This document shows positions 8,426-17,727 of a stretch of 64,000 nucleotides of DNA, in pieces. The position numbers and the translations under genes are program-made. Under the pieces are notes generated by a model. That model had not been told where the DNA came from and ran no database searches. It saw only the letters and a program-made list of their open reading frames with translations. Source of the DNA: JAKALX01 sp964508715 (GTDB lineage: Bacteria > Chloroflexota > Dehalococcoidia > Tepidiformales > Tepidiformaceae); NCBI GenBank assembly GCA_964508715.1, contig CAZDUX010000007.1, positions 1-64,000 of the forward strand, read 5' to 3'. Numbering within the stretch: position 1 is the first letter of the stretch; every line of letters begins with the position of its first letter.

Positions 8426-10426
8426 TCAGGCCCGGTGGCCGCGCAGCCGGAACCGCGCGGCTGAGGTGCGAAGCTCTTCGGCGAGCTCCTTCATCTGGTT
8501 GGCGGTTGCGGCGAGTTCCTCCGACTGGGCCGAGAGCTCCTCTGTGGAGGCGGAGACCTGCTCGGCCGAGGCCGAGGTCTCTTCGCTGGTCGCCGAGACC
8601 TGGATGATCGCTTCCGTTACGCGCCCCGTGCCGACGGCCATCTCGTTGGCCGACTGTGCGGACTGCTCGGAGAGGGAGGCGATCTCCTCGGCGCTCGCGA
8701 CGATGCGCTGGGCGCCGCCGGCGAGGCCCTGCACGTCGCGGGCGATCTGCTGCATCTGCTCGGCACTCTGGCGGACGCTGGAGATGATCGTCTCGAGGGC
8801 AACGCCGGCCTGGTTGGTGATCTCGCGGCCCTGGTCGACATCCTGGACACCGGCGGCCATGGCTTCCACCGCCTCGCGGGTGCCCTGCTGGACCTTCGAG
8901 ATGAGGGTGGCGATCTCCTTGGTGCTCTGGCTCGAGCGCTCGGCGAGGGAGCGGACGTTGTCGGCGACGACGGCGAAGCCGCGGCCCTGTTCGCCGGCGC
9001 GTGCGGCCTCGATAGCGGCGTTGAGGGCGAGGAGGTTGGTCTGTGCTGCGATCTCGTCGATGACCTTGACGATGTCGCCGATCTGCTGGCCGTACTCGCC
9101 GAGCTGGTCGACGGTGGATGAGGCGCGGCGGACGGCGGTTGCGATCGCCTCCATCGAGCTCACGGCCTGGGTGACGGCCTGCTGGCCCTGCTCGGCGGCG
9201 GACTGTGATTCGGTTGCGGCCAGGGCGATCTGCTCGGAGGCTGCGGCGACGACGCCGATGCGGTCGCCGATCTGGATCGCTTCCTTGCGGGAGCCGGTCG
9301 CGGAGTCAGCATTCGAGCCAACCGCGGCGGCGAGCTGCTGGGAGCCGGCGGCGACGCGCTCGATCTCGCGGGCCGAATCCTGGGAGAGGCTGGAGAGGGA
9401 GACGGCGGAGCGGGTGACTTCGTTGATGGCGGTCGCGATCTGGCCGGTGGCTGCAGCCATCTGGTCGGAGGCATCGCGGAGTTGGTCGGAGGCCGAGGCG
9501 ATAGCGTTTGAGTTTGTCTGGACGCCGCCGATCAGGCCATGGAGGTTTTCGACCATCGAATGAAGGGCGTTGCCGAGGGCGTCGTCCTTGCCGCGAGCGT
9601 TGACTTCGACGGCGAGGTCGCCACCGGCCACCGATTCGGCGACCCCGACCATCTCGCGCAGGTACTCGGTCATCTGGCCGAAGGAGCGGGCGAGGTCGCC
9701 CATTTCGTCCTGGGACTTGACGGACATGCTGACGTTGACGTTGCCGCGGGCGATGGAGTCGGCTGCGACCGTTGCCTGCTTCGCGGCGTTGGAGATTGAC
9801 CGGGCGAGGAAATAGGCGATGCCCAGGCCGAGGACAACCGCGAGGATGCTGAGGCCAATGAGGAGTGTGCGGGCGCTGCTCGCCGCGGAGGCCGCGGCAT
9901 CCTTGCTACTCTTCGACAGGTCAGCGTTGAACTGGCCGACATCGGCAAGGGCCTTGTTCATCTCGGTGATATCGCCGGCCATCGTGGTCCGGACCGAAGT
10001 GACGGTGGCGTCATCGCCCGATTCGATTGCCGCGAGGACCTTTTCGCGGTTCTGGATGACGCGCTGAACCCTGGCTGTGACAGCATCCCACTGCTTTTCA
10101 TCGGTGGCACTGGCGATGCTGACCTTGTACGCGTCAAGCGCTTTTGCTGCTTCCGCCAGTTCGTCCTGTGCCTGCTTGACGAGCGCTTTCTGCTCGGCGG
10201 AACCATTGGCTGCGAGGTCGGCCTTTGCCTCTTCCCGGCCGCTCGCGGTCATCGCGTTGTTCACGGTCAGGGCGTGTTGAATGCCGAGTACGTTCTGCCG
10301 GTACATATCGGCGGTTCGATTGGCTGCTGCGCTGAGCTGGAAGATACCAACGGCCCCGACGATGCCGCTGAGCACCAATACGACGGCGAAGCTGCCAAGC
10401 AGCTTCTCCCGAAGGCGGAATTTCAT
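8426..10426 (-). CDS. Methyl-accepting chemotaxis protein 1
   Basis: This is a 666-residue transmembrane chemoreceptor. It has TM1 at about 12-34, a periplasmic-type four-helix-bundle sensor region, TM2 near 188-210, HAMP, and a long MA signalling domain with the conserved hairpin tip EIAAQTNLLALNAAIEAARAGEQGRGFAVVA. There is no CheR-binding pentapeptide at the C-terminus. GGGAGGAAAG precedes the ATG. The next chemoreceptor gene is a close paralogue and no che genes are nearby. Confidence 0.95.
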   Translation of the reverse strand: MKFRLREKLLGSFAVVLVLSGIVGAVGIFQLSAAANRTADMYRQNVLGIQHALTVNNAMTASGREEAKADLAANGSAEQKALVKQAQDELAEAAKALDAYKVSIASATDEKQWDAVTARVQRVIQNREKVLAAIESGDDATVTSVRTTMAGDITEMNKALADVGQFNADLSKSSKDAAASAASSARTLLIGLSILAVVLGLGIAYFLARSISNAAKQATVAADSIARGNVNVSMSVKSQDEMGDLARSFGQMTEYLREMVGVAESVAGGDLAVEVNARGKDDALGNALHSMVENLHGLIGGVQTNSNAIASASDQLRDASDQMAAATGQIATAINEVTRSAVSLSSLSQDSAREIERVAAGSQQLAAAVGSNADSATGSRKEAIQIGDRIGVVAAASEQIALAATESQSAAEQGQQAVTQAVSSMEAIATAVRRASSTVDQLGEYGQQIGDIVKVIDEIAAQTNLLALNAAIEAARAGEQGRGFAVVADNVRSLAERSSQSTKEIATLISKVQQGTREAVEAMAAGVQDVDQGREITNQAGVALETIISSVRQSAEQMQQIARDVQGLAGGAQRIVASAEEIASLSEQSAQSANEMAVGTGRVTEAIIQVSATSEETSASAEQVSASTEELSAQSEELAATANQMKELAEELRTSAARFRLRGHRA

Positions 10427-10650
10427 GCTCGCTTTCCTCCCTGGTAACCACGCCGGCCGCCGTCTGAGTTTCGCGGCCGGGGACAGGGTGATTATCAGGA
10501 GCGAGCTGCTGGCTCCTCGGTAGTGGAAACCCTGAGAAGCACGGAGAAAGGTGCCCTTCGTGTCCGCTGTTGCGATAGCAACAGGTGATTCAATTGGTCC
10601 TGGCCACGAGGCTGTTACGCAATCGCCACGTGGTGCCTGGAGGGGGTGGC

Positions 10651-10687
10651 GAGAGATGCGCCCTTCGGGGGGAAGGGCGCATCTCTC
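10651..10687 (-). terminator. 16-bp perfect hairpin after chemoreceptor 2
   Basis: GAGAGATGCGCCCTTC pairs with GAAGGGCGCATCTCTC around a GGGGG loop, 13 nt after the stop codon of the 10700-12751 gene. It is the longest perfect stem I found, yet there is no U-tract on the minus strand. The rest of the 10427-10699 gap shows nothing clear. Confidence 0.55.
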
Positions 10688-10699
10688 ATTGGGGCGGGG

Positions 10700-12751
10700 C
10701 TATGCCGCCTTTCCGCGGGCCTGGCGCCGCCGGTCGATCGAGGACGGGGCGGTGTCCTTGCGTTCCTGCCAGGTGAAGCGGCTCGCGGCGGCGTTGAGCT
10801 CCTCGGCCATCTCCCTCATCGCCTGGGCTGTTGCCGACAGTTCCTCCGACTGTGCCGAAAGTTCCTCCGTGGATGCCGAGACCTCTTCGGCTGACGCTGA
10901 TGTTTGCTCGCTGGTTGCCGAGACCTGGAGGATGGCTTCGGTGACGCGGCCCGTTGCCTCGGCCATTGCCGCCGCACTCGTCGAGGCGGAATCGGCGCCA
11001 CGGGCGATTGCTTCGGCTCCGCCGACGATCTTCTCCGCACCGGCCGAGAGGCCCTGGACGTCGTTCGCGATCGCCTGCATCTGGCCGGCGGCCGACTGGA
11101 CGCTTGCGATGATCGCCTCGAGTGCCTCGCCCGCCTGGGTGGTGATTGCGCGGCCGTCGTTGACATCCTTGACGCCCAGCGCCATCGCCTCGACGGCTTC
11201 GCTCGTGCCTGACTGGACCTTGGAGATGAGATCGGCGATTTCGCGCGTGCTCTGGCTGGAGCGCTCGGCGAGGGAGCGGACGTTATCGGCGACGACCGCG
11301 AATCCCCGGCCCTGTTCGCCGGCGCGGGCGGCTTCGATGGCCGCGTTGAGGGCGAGGAGGTTGGTCTGTGCTGCGATCTCGTCGATGACCTTGACGATGT
11401 CGCCGATCTGCTGGCCGTATTCACCAAGCCGGTCGACTGTCTGGGAGGAGCGTTCCACGGCGCTTGCGATGCTCTCCATCGAGGCGACGGCCTGCTGGAT
11501 GGCGCGCTGGCCCTCGACGGCGGCCTGGCGCGATTCGTTGGCTGTTGCCGCGACAGCTTCGGACTGCTTCGCCACGCGGGCGATCTGGTCGCCCATCCGG
11601 AGGGCTTCGTCGCGGCTCGAGGTGGCCGAGTCGGTGTTGGCGCGGGCATTGGCGGCGAGCTCTTGGCTCCCGGCGGCGACCTGCTCGATCTCGCGTGAGC
11701 TATCCTGGCTGAGGCCGCTGAGTGCGACGGTTGAGCGGGTGACTTCGTTGATGGCGGTGGCGATCTGGCCGGTGGCGGCGGCCATCTGGTCGCTGGCTTC
11801 CTGGAGCTGCTCGGAGGCTGTCAGGATGCTGGTGGCATTGGCGCCAACGCCGGAGACGATGACGCACAGCCCATCGCGCATGGCGTTGTAGCTGCCCATG
11901 GTGCTCACGAGCTTGTCGATCATCCCGTTGATGGTCGTCGCCATTTCCCCAAGCTCGTCTTTTGCGCAGTGGTCGATCTTCGGCGTGACGGGATGCGCCG
12001 CGACGAGGAGATTGCCTTCTTCGACTGCCTTGATGCCCTGCTCGAGGGAGACGAGGCAGTTCTCTTCGATGCTCTTCATGCGGCTCGAGACAAGGGCGAC
12101 GTCGGACTTGATGCGGCGGGCGAGGTAGAAGGCGATACCGAGACCGAGGAGGACGGCGACGACGGAGACGACGATGACCATACGCTGGGCACTCGAAGTT
12201 GCGCTCGTGAGGTCGCCAGCGCGCGTGCGTGCGGCAGCCTCGGCCCGGGCGCCGGCCTCATCGAGTAGGGTGTTCTGGCGGACGACAGTGTCGGTCTGGT
12301 CCATCTCCAGCTTGAGGCCGCCGTCGATGTCGCCGGCCAGCATGGCGTCGAGTGCCTTCTGGCGCGTGGCAGTCGTCTGGGTTACGAGCTGCTTGAGCTC
12401 GGCGACCTGCTGCCGCTCCTCCTCGGTGTCGAGGGTGGCCTCGTACTTCGTAAACGCGTCCTGGCCCTGCTTGAGCTCGTCGGTGGCCCGCTTGAGCGTG
12501 GCGGAACGGGTTGGAGCGTCGTTGGTAAGAGCGGCGCCACGGAGGTCGCGGGCGGAGGCTGTGTAGGCCCAGTTGGTGAGCAGGACGTTCTGAATACCGT
12601 CGACTTCGTGTTCGTACATGTGTTGCACGTCACTCGAAGAGGAGCTGAACTCCCGCGCTGCGATCACCGCGATGGTCACCATGAGTGCCAGCACGAGGGA
12701 GAATCCGCCGAGCAGCTTGGGCTGAAGGCGGAGGTTGTTGATCCAGGACAT
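10700..12751 (-). CDS. Methyl-accepting chemotaxis protein 2
   Basis: This is the second chemoreceptor, 683 residues from the ATG at 12751 (MSWINNLRLQPKLLGG), which has AAGGAAAGGG about 9 nt upstream; the frame is open to 12937 but that extension looks noncoding. It has TM1 at about 12-33, a sensor region, TM2 near 195-215, HAMP, and the MA domain with the same hairpin tip as its neighbour. The sensor halves of the two proteins differ while the signalling halves are nearly alike, including a 77-nt identical DNA run. This suggests duplication plus gene conversion. Confidence 0.95.
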   Translation of the reverse strand: MSWINNLRLQPKLLGGFSLVLALMVTIAVIAAREFSSSSSDVQHMYEHEVDGIQNVLLTNWAYTASARDLRGAALTNDAPTRSATLKRATDELKQGQDAFTKYEATLDTEEERQQVAELKQLVTQTTATRQKALDAMLAGDIDGGLKLEMDQTDTVVRQNTLLDEAGARAEAAARTRAGDLTSATSSAQRMVIVVSVVAVLLGLGIAFYLARRIKSDVALVSSRMKSIEENCLVSLEQGIKAVEEGNLLVAAHPVTPKIDHCAKDELGEMATTINGMIDKLVSTMGSYNAMRDGLCVIVSGVGANATSILTASEQLQEASDQMAAATGQIATAINEVTRSTVALSGLSQDSSREIEQVAAGSQELAANARANTDSATSSRDEALRMGDQIARVAKQSEAVAATANESRQAAVEGQRAIQQAVASMESIASAVERSSQTVDRLGEYGQQIGDIVKVIDEIAAQTNLLALNAAIEAARAGEQGRGFAVVADNVRSLAERSSQSTREIADLISKVQSGTSEAVEAMALGVKDVNDGRAITTQAGEALEAIIASVQSAAGQMQAIANDVQGLSAGAEKIVGGAEAIARGADSASTSAAAMAEATGRVTEAILQVSATSEQTSASAEEVSASTEELSAQSEELSATAQAMREMAEELNAAASRFTWQERKDTAPSSIDRRRQARGKAA

Positions 12752-13158
12752 GGTTGTGATTCCCTTTCCTTGGTGGATGTGGTGTGCCGATACGGCATGA
12801 GGATCGCGCGCAGGGGGCGTTTCCCTGATAGGGGTTTCCCCTGTGATTTGGATAGAAGAGCCAGTACTTGCAGTGGGTACTCGTGTTTGCGATGGCGGCG
12901 CGCGTGACCGCGGCGCCAACACGACAAAGGCGCCCATCCAATGAAGGGCGCCTTCGCGTTATTGCAGCCGAAGTAGTGGCCATGCGATCTCGACACGGGC
13001 GGCGGATGCCCGCTAATCCTCCGCGAGTGAACGCATCCGGCCGGCAGTTGGTGGTGGGTTTTCACCGCCCGATGGCAGAAGGAGCGGAGCGGCTGGCCGT
13101 TCGTGTACGCCGGACACCGCGGAGCCTGTGGGGATGCGGCAGATGGCGCGGGGGTGGT
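12752..13158. other. Intergenic stretch, about 400 nt
   Basis: This lies between the start of chemoreceptor 2 and the end of the hydrolase-PKD gene. It contains a 9-bp inverted repeat, AAGGCGCCC/GGGCGCCTT at 12927-12954, which could terminate the hydrolase transcript or sit in the chemoreceptor leader. I looked for a GEMM-type cyclic-di-GMP riboswitch in this leader and did not find its conserved core. No other gene is supported. Confidence 0.4.
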
Positions 13159-14688
13159 CTACGGGCAGTCAACGTCGCCGGCTGCGACGACGGTCGAGGC
13201 TGTCCGGGAAACGCCGCTGCGGAAGTAGGTAGTAATGCTGACCGTGTAGCACCCGGGCGTGGAGAAGTGGACACGGAGCACGCTCGCGTTGGTCTGGGAC
13301 ACGACTTCACCGCTGGTGGCCCAATCCGACTTCAAGGTATCGCCGCCCGGCCCGCTTGCAGCGATGAATGTCGCCGTTTCCCCCACTGCGACCCTCGTCG
13401 GCCCGCTCATGGCTGCATATGGACCCGCCGGCCGAGGTGTGGCCGACGGCGTTGGCGTATTCGTGGGCGCCGGAGTCGGGGTTGGTGTCGGGGTGAAGGC
13501 TGGTGCTGGCGTGTTCGCGGCACGTACCGGCGTGGCCGCCGCTTGGGGCGTGCTGGTAGCCGTGGCGGTCGCGGTCGCCGGGGTGGTTGTGGCGGTCGTG
13601 GTTACGACGACAGGAGAGGGTGCGGGCGACCCCGGCTCGATCGCATTCGGGCCTGCGACGCGCGTCCCCGCGACGGCAGTAACCACCGTGCTCGATGGCG
13701 ACGCCACGGCGGCTGCCATGGTTGGTTGCTTCGCTCGCTGTGAACCACCCACGACAAGAGAGGCTCCGAGGAGGCCGATCCCGCCGACCACGAGGAGTGC
13801 ACCAACGGCCGTGAGTGCGTTTCGGCTGAACCGGTTACCGGGGCCCGGCGGGGTGCTCGCCGCGGGCAGGAAGCCGATCTCCTCTGCGAATTGTGTTACG
13901 GCACTTTCGAAGCCGCGCGGCTGCTCGATGTTCGCCGCGTGCCCGGCGCCAGTGAGGGTGACCTTGCGGACCATGCCTGCCGGGAAGCGCGCAACGAATG
14001 CGCCGGCGATTTCCATGAACTCTCGGTCACGGTCGCCGACGACGACGAGGAGCGGGACGGCAAGGCCGGGGTGATGTTCCCATGCGTTGACGGAGGGGAT
14101 GAGCGCCTCGGCGGTTCCGGCGATTCCCTCGGGCGGGATAGAGTCGAACGCCGTTACGAGGAGCTGGCGGCTCCGGTCGTCGAGGCGCTTGCTGTGGGCG
14201 GGGTAGAGCCGCGTTTTCTTGAGGAAGGCGGTTCCCTCGGTACGCACGCGCCTGCCGAGTTCGGCCATGCTGGCCGCGGCGGTTTGCCGCCAGGCAGGGT
14301 CACCGGCGGCCGACATCGAGTTGATTACGACGACGCCGGCGAGGCGTTCCGGGTGCTCGAGGGCCAACCGCAACGCCACCGCGCCGCCCAGCGAGTGGCC
14401 GGCGAGGAGCACCCGTTCGAGGCCGAGTTCGTCGAACAGGCCGACGAGCCGTTGCACCGCGGCTTCGGCGTGGTACGGATCCGGTTCGGGCGGTGCATCC
14501 GACGCTCCGTGGCCAAGCAGGTCGGCGGTGATGACGGTGAAGTGCTCGCGGAGAGGTTCGATGTTCGTGTCGAAGGCGACGCTCGACGCAGTGAACCCGT
14601 GGACGAGGACAAGTGGCGGGCCGCCGCCGGGACGCGACGGGTACACCTCATAGGCGATGCGTTCACCAGGTGTCCCATGAAGCGGCAT
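13159..14688 (-). CDS. Alpha/beta-hydrolase fused via membrane stalk to a PKD-like domain
   Basis: The first 265 residues form a complete alpha/beta-hydrolase with oxyanion HGF, nucleophile elbow GHSLGG and C-terminal GAGHAANIEQP. A single membrane segment follows at about 290-312 (NALTAVGALLVVGGIGLLGASLVVGG), then about 100 residues of Thr/Pro/Ala/Val low complexity including TPTPTPAPTNTPTPS, and a C-terminal PKD/Ig-like domain with one Cys pair. With no signal peptide the hydrolase should face the cytoplasm and the PKD domain the outside. The substrate is unknown and this architecture is unusual. Confidence 0.85.
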   Translation of the reverse strand: MPLHGTPGERIAYEVYPSRPGGGPPLVLVHGFTASSVAFDTNIEPLREHFTVITADLLGHGASDAPPEPDPYHAEAAVQRLVGLFDELGLERVLLAGHSLGGAVALRLALEHPERLAGVVVINSMSAAGDPAWRQTAAASMAELGRRVRTEGTAFLKKTRLYPAHSKRLDDRSRQLLVTAFDSIPPEGIAGTAEALIPSVNAWEHHPGLAVPLLVVVGDRDREFMEIAGAFVARFPAGMVRKVTLTGAGHAANIEQPRGFESAVTQFAEEIGFLPAASTPPGPGNRFSRNALTAVGALLVVGGIGLLGASLVVGGSQRAKQPTMAAAVASPSSTVVTAVAGTRVAGPNAIEPGSPAPSPVVVTTTATTTPATATATATSTPQAAATPVRAANTPAPAFTPTPTPTPAPTNTPTPSATPRPAGPYAAMSGPTRVAVGETATFIAASGPGGDTLKSDWATSGEVVSQTNASVLRVHFSTPGCYTVSITTYFRSGVSRTASTVVAAGDVDCP

Positions 14689-14851
14689 GGGGGAATGCTA
14701 TGCGGGCAACGGAGAAGGGGAAAGGCGCAGGGGCTGCTCCCGGAGGCTGAATGCCTCCTGTTAGAAAGCTGTTAGAGAAGTGCGGAGGCCCGTCCCACGG
14801 GTGCGGATTCGAGGCCGGGCCTGCTGCCAGCCCTCTGCTACGATTGGCGCG

Positions 14852-15268
14852 ATGAAGATCGACTTTGCACTGCTTGCCGACTACGCCGAGGCGATGAACG
14901 GCAAGCTCTACCTGATGGGCGGCGGGTGGGATACCACGACCGCGGCGCAGCTCCCGGCTGTCATCCGCATGGCGGTTGCGGTCGGTGTCCGCATTGGCTG
15001 GAACGAGACGGATGTCCAGTTCCCGGTGCTGATAACCATTGAAGACGATGACGGCCGTGAGTACGTTCGTATCCAGGGCGCTGTCTCGGCGACTCGTGCG
15101 CCCGGTGCGACGCCGGGGTCGACGCAGCTTTCGCAGATCGCCGCGAACGTCTCCATTCAGCTTCCCGCGCTCGGTGGCTACCGTGTCCACGTCGTCGTTG
15201 GTGAAGGTGACGATGCGGAAGAGCGCAACCTGCCGTTCCGCGTCCAGGGGCTGCCGCCGGCGGTGTAG
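14852..15268 (+). CDS. DUF6941 family protein
   Basis: The 138-residue protein begins MKIDFALLADYAE and continues with GKLYLMGGGWDT, a pattern I associate with the DUF6941 family of small beta-rich cytoplasmic proteins of unknown function. The -10-like TACGAT ends 7 nt before the ATG and there is no Shine-Dalgarno, so the transcript may be leaderless. It converges with the acyl-CoA dehydrogenase gene. Confidence 0.75.
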   Translation: MKIDFALLADYAEAMNGKLYLMGGGWDTTTAAQLPAVIRMAVAVGVRIGWNETDVQFPVLITIEDDDGREYVRIQGAVSATRAPGATPGSTQLSQIAANVSIQLPALGGYRVHVVVGEGDDAEERNLPFRVQGLPPAV

Positions 15269-15309
15269 GCGAGCGACGGGACACAGCGGTGACGGCCGTG
15301 GCAACAGAA

Positions 15310-15337
15310 CGAGCCCCCGGTGGTCGCCAGGGGCTCG
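15310..15337 (+). terminator. 8-bp hairpin between convergent genes
   Basis: CGAGCCCC pairs with GGGGCTCG around a 12-nt loop, about 40 nt after the DUF6941 stop and 30 nt before the end of the convergent acyl-CoA dehydrogenase, followed on the plus strand by CCTGGTTTGCG. It is likely a bidirectional terminator. Confidence 0.45.
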
Positions 15338-15368
15338 CCTGGTTTGCGTAACCGGGGAACGGAGCGGC

Positions 15369-16550
15369 TTAGCCGCGGGGCAGCCCGAGGCCTCGGGTTG
15401 CGATGACGTTCCGGTTGATCTCGCTCGTGCCTGCCGCGATGGTCGATGAGACGCTCGACAGGTACATGTGGGAGAAGCGGCCGCGCACCGGTGCGTTTGG
15501 CTCGCCACGGTAGAGCTGGCCGTGTGTGCCGAGCACTTTCACGGCCGTATTCGCGACGCGCTGGGAGGCTTCCGAGCGGTAGAGCTTGTTCATCGATGCC
15601 TCGTAGTTGGGCACCTGTCCGCGGCGCTGCATCGAAATCACGCGATAGGAAATGAGGCGTGCGATCTCTGCCTCGACACGGCGGTCCGCAAGCTCGAGCC
15701 TCAGCCCGGGTGTGAGGCGGAGCGGCTTGTTGCTGCCCTTCGCCTCGCGCACGTAGTCGATGAGGTCGTTGACGGTGTGCTTCATGCCGATGGAGGCGGC
15801 GATGTTGGAGCGTTCGAAGTCGAGGAGGGCGGCACCCACGTACCAGCCGCGGTTCTCTTCGCCGACGCGGTTCTTCACCGGTACGCGAACGTTATCGAAG
15901 TATTCCTGGTTGAAGACGTGGTCGCCCGACATGGTGATGAGCGGTTGAACCTGGATGCCCGGGGTCTTCATATCGAACAGGAGCATCGAGATTCCGCGGT
16001 GCTTGGGTGCGTCCGGGTCGGTCCGCGCAAGGCAGAACATCCAGTCGGCGCGGTGGGCGCCGGAGGTCCAGATCTTCTGGCCGTTGAGGACGTAGTCGTC
16101 ACCGTCGCGGACGGCGCGGGTCTGAAGGCTGGCGAGGTCTGAGCCGGAGCCGGGTTCGGAGTAGCCCTGGCACCACTGGACCTCACCGCTCGTGATGCGC
16201 GGGAGGTGTTCTTTCTTCTGTTCGTCGGTCCCGTAGAGGATGAGGATGGGGCCGATCATGGTCACGCCCATTCCGCCAACCTGGGGGGCGCGTGCCTCGG
16301 CCATCTCCTCGTTGAAGATGAATTGCTCGACGGGGGTCATCCCTGCGCCGCCATATTCCTTCGGCCAGTGGGGTGCTATCCAGCCGTTCGATGAGAGGGC
16401 CTTGCGCCATTTCGGCAGGAAGTCGCGTTCCGAGTCGCTCTCTTCCTCCATGAATCCATAGGAGCGGATATTGCTGGGGAGGTTCCCCTTGATGAACGAG
16501 CGGACCTCCTGGCGGAAGCTCGCCTCTTCGGCGGTGTCCTGGAATTCCAT
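15369..16550 (-). CDS. Acyl-CoA dehydrogenase family protein
   Basis: This is a 393-residue FAD-dependent dehydrogenase that would introduce an alpha-beta double bond in an acyl-CoA. It has the N-terminal helical domain with HWPKEYGGAG, the FAD/substrate loop QGYSEPGSGSDLASLQT, VLNGQKIWTSGAHRADW, and the C-terminal GTSEINRNVIATRGLGLPRG. The sequence resembles the FadE group used for sterol side chains and branched acids in actinobacteria. Substrate class cannot be fixed. It is the downstream partner of a hydrolase gene on the same strand. Confidence 0.92.
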   Translation of the reverse strand: MEFQDTAEEASFRQEVRSFIKGNLPSNIRSYGFMEEESDSERDFLPKWRKALSSNGWIAPHWPKEYGGAGMTPVEQFIFNEEMAEARAPQVGGMGVTMIGPILILYGTDEQKKEHLPRITSGEVQWCQGYSEPGSGSDLASLQTRAVRDGDDYVLNGQKIWTSGAHRADWMFCLARTDPDAPKHRGISMLLFDMKTPGIQVQPLITMSGDHVFNQEYFDNVRVPVKNRVGEENRGWYVGAALLDFERSNIAASIGMKHTVNDLIDYVREAKGSNKPLRLTPGLRLELADRRVEAEIARLISYRVISMQRRGQVPNYEASMNKLYRSEASQRVANTAVKVLGTHGQLYRGEPNAPVRGRFSHMYLSSVSSTIAAGTSEINRNVIATRGLGLPRG

Positions 16551-16639
16551 GTGATTCTCCTTGGCAGGCGATACGCCGGATTGCCGGCTACATGCGCGGG
16601 GATCCTATTCCAGATCTGCACGCCTCTGCCACCCTGGAG

Positions 16640-16716
16640 GCGAAAGGGCGAAAGGGCGAATGAGCGAAAGGGCGAGAGGGCGAATCGCGAATCGCGAATC
16701 GCGAATCGTGAATCGC
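16640..16716. repeat. GCGAAAGG tandem 8-mers followed by GCGAATC 7-mers
   Basis: Five copies of an 8-mer close to GCGAAAGG (16640-16679) are followed directly by five copies of GCGAATC/GTGAATC (16680-16714). The array ends at the stop codon of the hydrolase gene. Five-copy 8-mer arrays of the same consensus occur at 31091-31139 and 39081-39120. Confidence 0.85.
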
Positions 16717-17520
16717 TCAGGCGGGGATGGTGACGCCGAGGAATGCCAGGAACGCCTCGTTGTACTCGTTCGGGTATTCCATGCACCCGAGGTGGCCGCC
16801 TTCGAGCACCTGGAGGGTCGCCTTTGGCAGGAGCTTGGCGAGCTTCTCGGTGTTGCGTGGTGGTACGAGAATGTCGTCCTTTGCGGCTATGACCAGCGTC
16901 TCGGCCTGGATCTTCGGGGCTCGGTCGGAGGCGTCGAATCCGAGGATCGCCTGGGCCTGGCGGATGAACGCATGGTCCTGCTGCGGGTAGGGGTTCGAGA
17001 GGGAGTTGAGGATTGACCGCTCGAACAGGGCATCGTCGTCGAGGAGGTCGGGGCCGTAGAGCCAGGTCGCCTGCAGGCGTGCTGTCTGCTCCCGGCTCAT
17101 GTTCGAGCGGCGGAGATTGATCCAGCCCTTGAGGATGTTCCGGCCGTAGCCATCGATTGATGCTGATGTGGCCATGAGGATGAGCTTGCCCACGCGTGCG
17201 GGGTACTTCAGGACGAACTCCTGGGCGATGTAGCCCCCCATGCTGAACCCGAGGATGTGTGCGCGGTCGATCTTCAGGTGGTCGAGGAGGTGCGCCAGGT
17301 CATCGGCCATGCCGCTGATGCTGTACATGCGGTCGGGCGCCGAACTGCGGCCGGAACCACGATTATCGAAGGTAATGACGCGGAAATGCTTTGCGAGTGC
17401 GGGTACCTGGAGTGCCCAGCCCTGGAGGTCGCCGCCGAGACCCATGATGAGGACCAGTGGCTCACCGGAGCCGGTCTCCTCGTAGTACATGATCATGTCG
17501 CGAAGCTGGACGTTGGGCAT
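16717..17520 (-). CDS. Alpha/beta-hydrolase
   Basis: The 267-residue hydrolase has oxyanion region LIMGLGGDLQGW, FDNRGSGRSS, the nucleophile elbow GFSMGGYIA with its Ser, and the late motif EGGHLGCMEYP with the catalytic His. It resembles the 3-oxoadipate enol-lactonase/esterase branch. I chose the ATG at 17520 (MPNVQLRDMI), with GGGGAG upstream; the frame stays open to 18048 only by overlapping the S9 peptidase gene. It may be co-transcribed with the downstream acyl-CoA dehydrogenase, separated by the repeat array. Confidence 0.88.
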   Translation of the reverse strand: MPNVQLRDMIMYYEETGSGEPLVLIMGLGGDLQGWALQVPALAKHFRVITFDNRGSGRSSAPDRMYSISGMADDLAHLLDHLKIDRAHILGFSMGGYIAQEFVLKYPARVGKLILMATSASIDGYGRNILKGWINLRRSNMSREQTARLQATWLYGPDLLDDDALFERSILNSLSNPYPQQDHAFIRQAQAILGFDASDRAPKIQAETLVIAAKDDILVPPRNTEKLAKLLPKATLQVLEGGHLGCMEYPNEYNEAFLAFLGVTIPA

Positions 17521-17669
17521 GGCTGCTCCCCTGTGGCTGGCGGTGGTGTTGGCACGATCCGGGATAGGGACCGGCGCGTCTTTCGTGCGGGCCGAACGAA
17601 TCGTAGCGTGAAGGCGCGTAAGCGTCAGCCGCAGCAGGCCGCGCGGAAACACCGTGAGCGGAGACGATG

Positions 17670-17698
17670 ATCGACAAGCGGGAACAAGCAATCGACAA
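17670..17698. repeat. Paired ATCGACAA repeats upstream of the S9 peptidase gene
   Basis: ATCGACAA occurs at 17670-17677 and 17691-17698, the second within GCAATCGACAA, 30 nt before the peptidase start. The orientation relative to the gene is the same as before murT and the M20 amidohydrolase. Confidence 0.55.
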
Positions 17699-17727
17699 TT
17701 CCCCGCACCTTCGTGGAGGTGCTTGCC

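Noticed and set aside
8426..12751. Chemoreceptor pair considered as part of a chemotaxis operon
   Set aside because: No cheA, cheW, cheB, cheR or cheY gene is adjacent; the nearby histidine kinase has PAS/GAF domains and no CheA layout.
12752..12960. Chemoreceptor leader considered as a GEMM cyclic-di-GMP riboswitch
   Set aside because: The conserved core with GGGCAAACC and GGUAG...GGUUACC elements is absent.
16640..16716. Short tandem repeats considered as a CRISPR array
   Set aside because: Units are 7-8 bp with no spacers and no cas genes are present.
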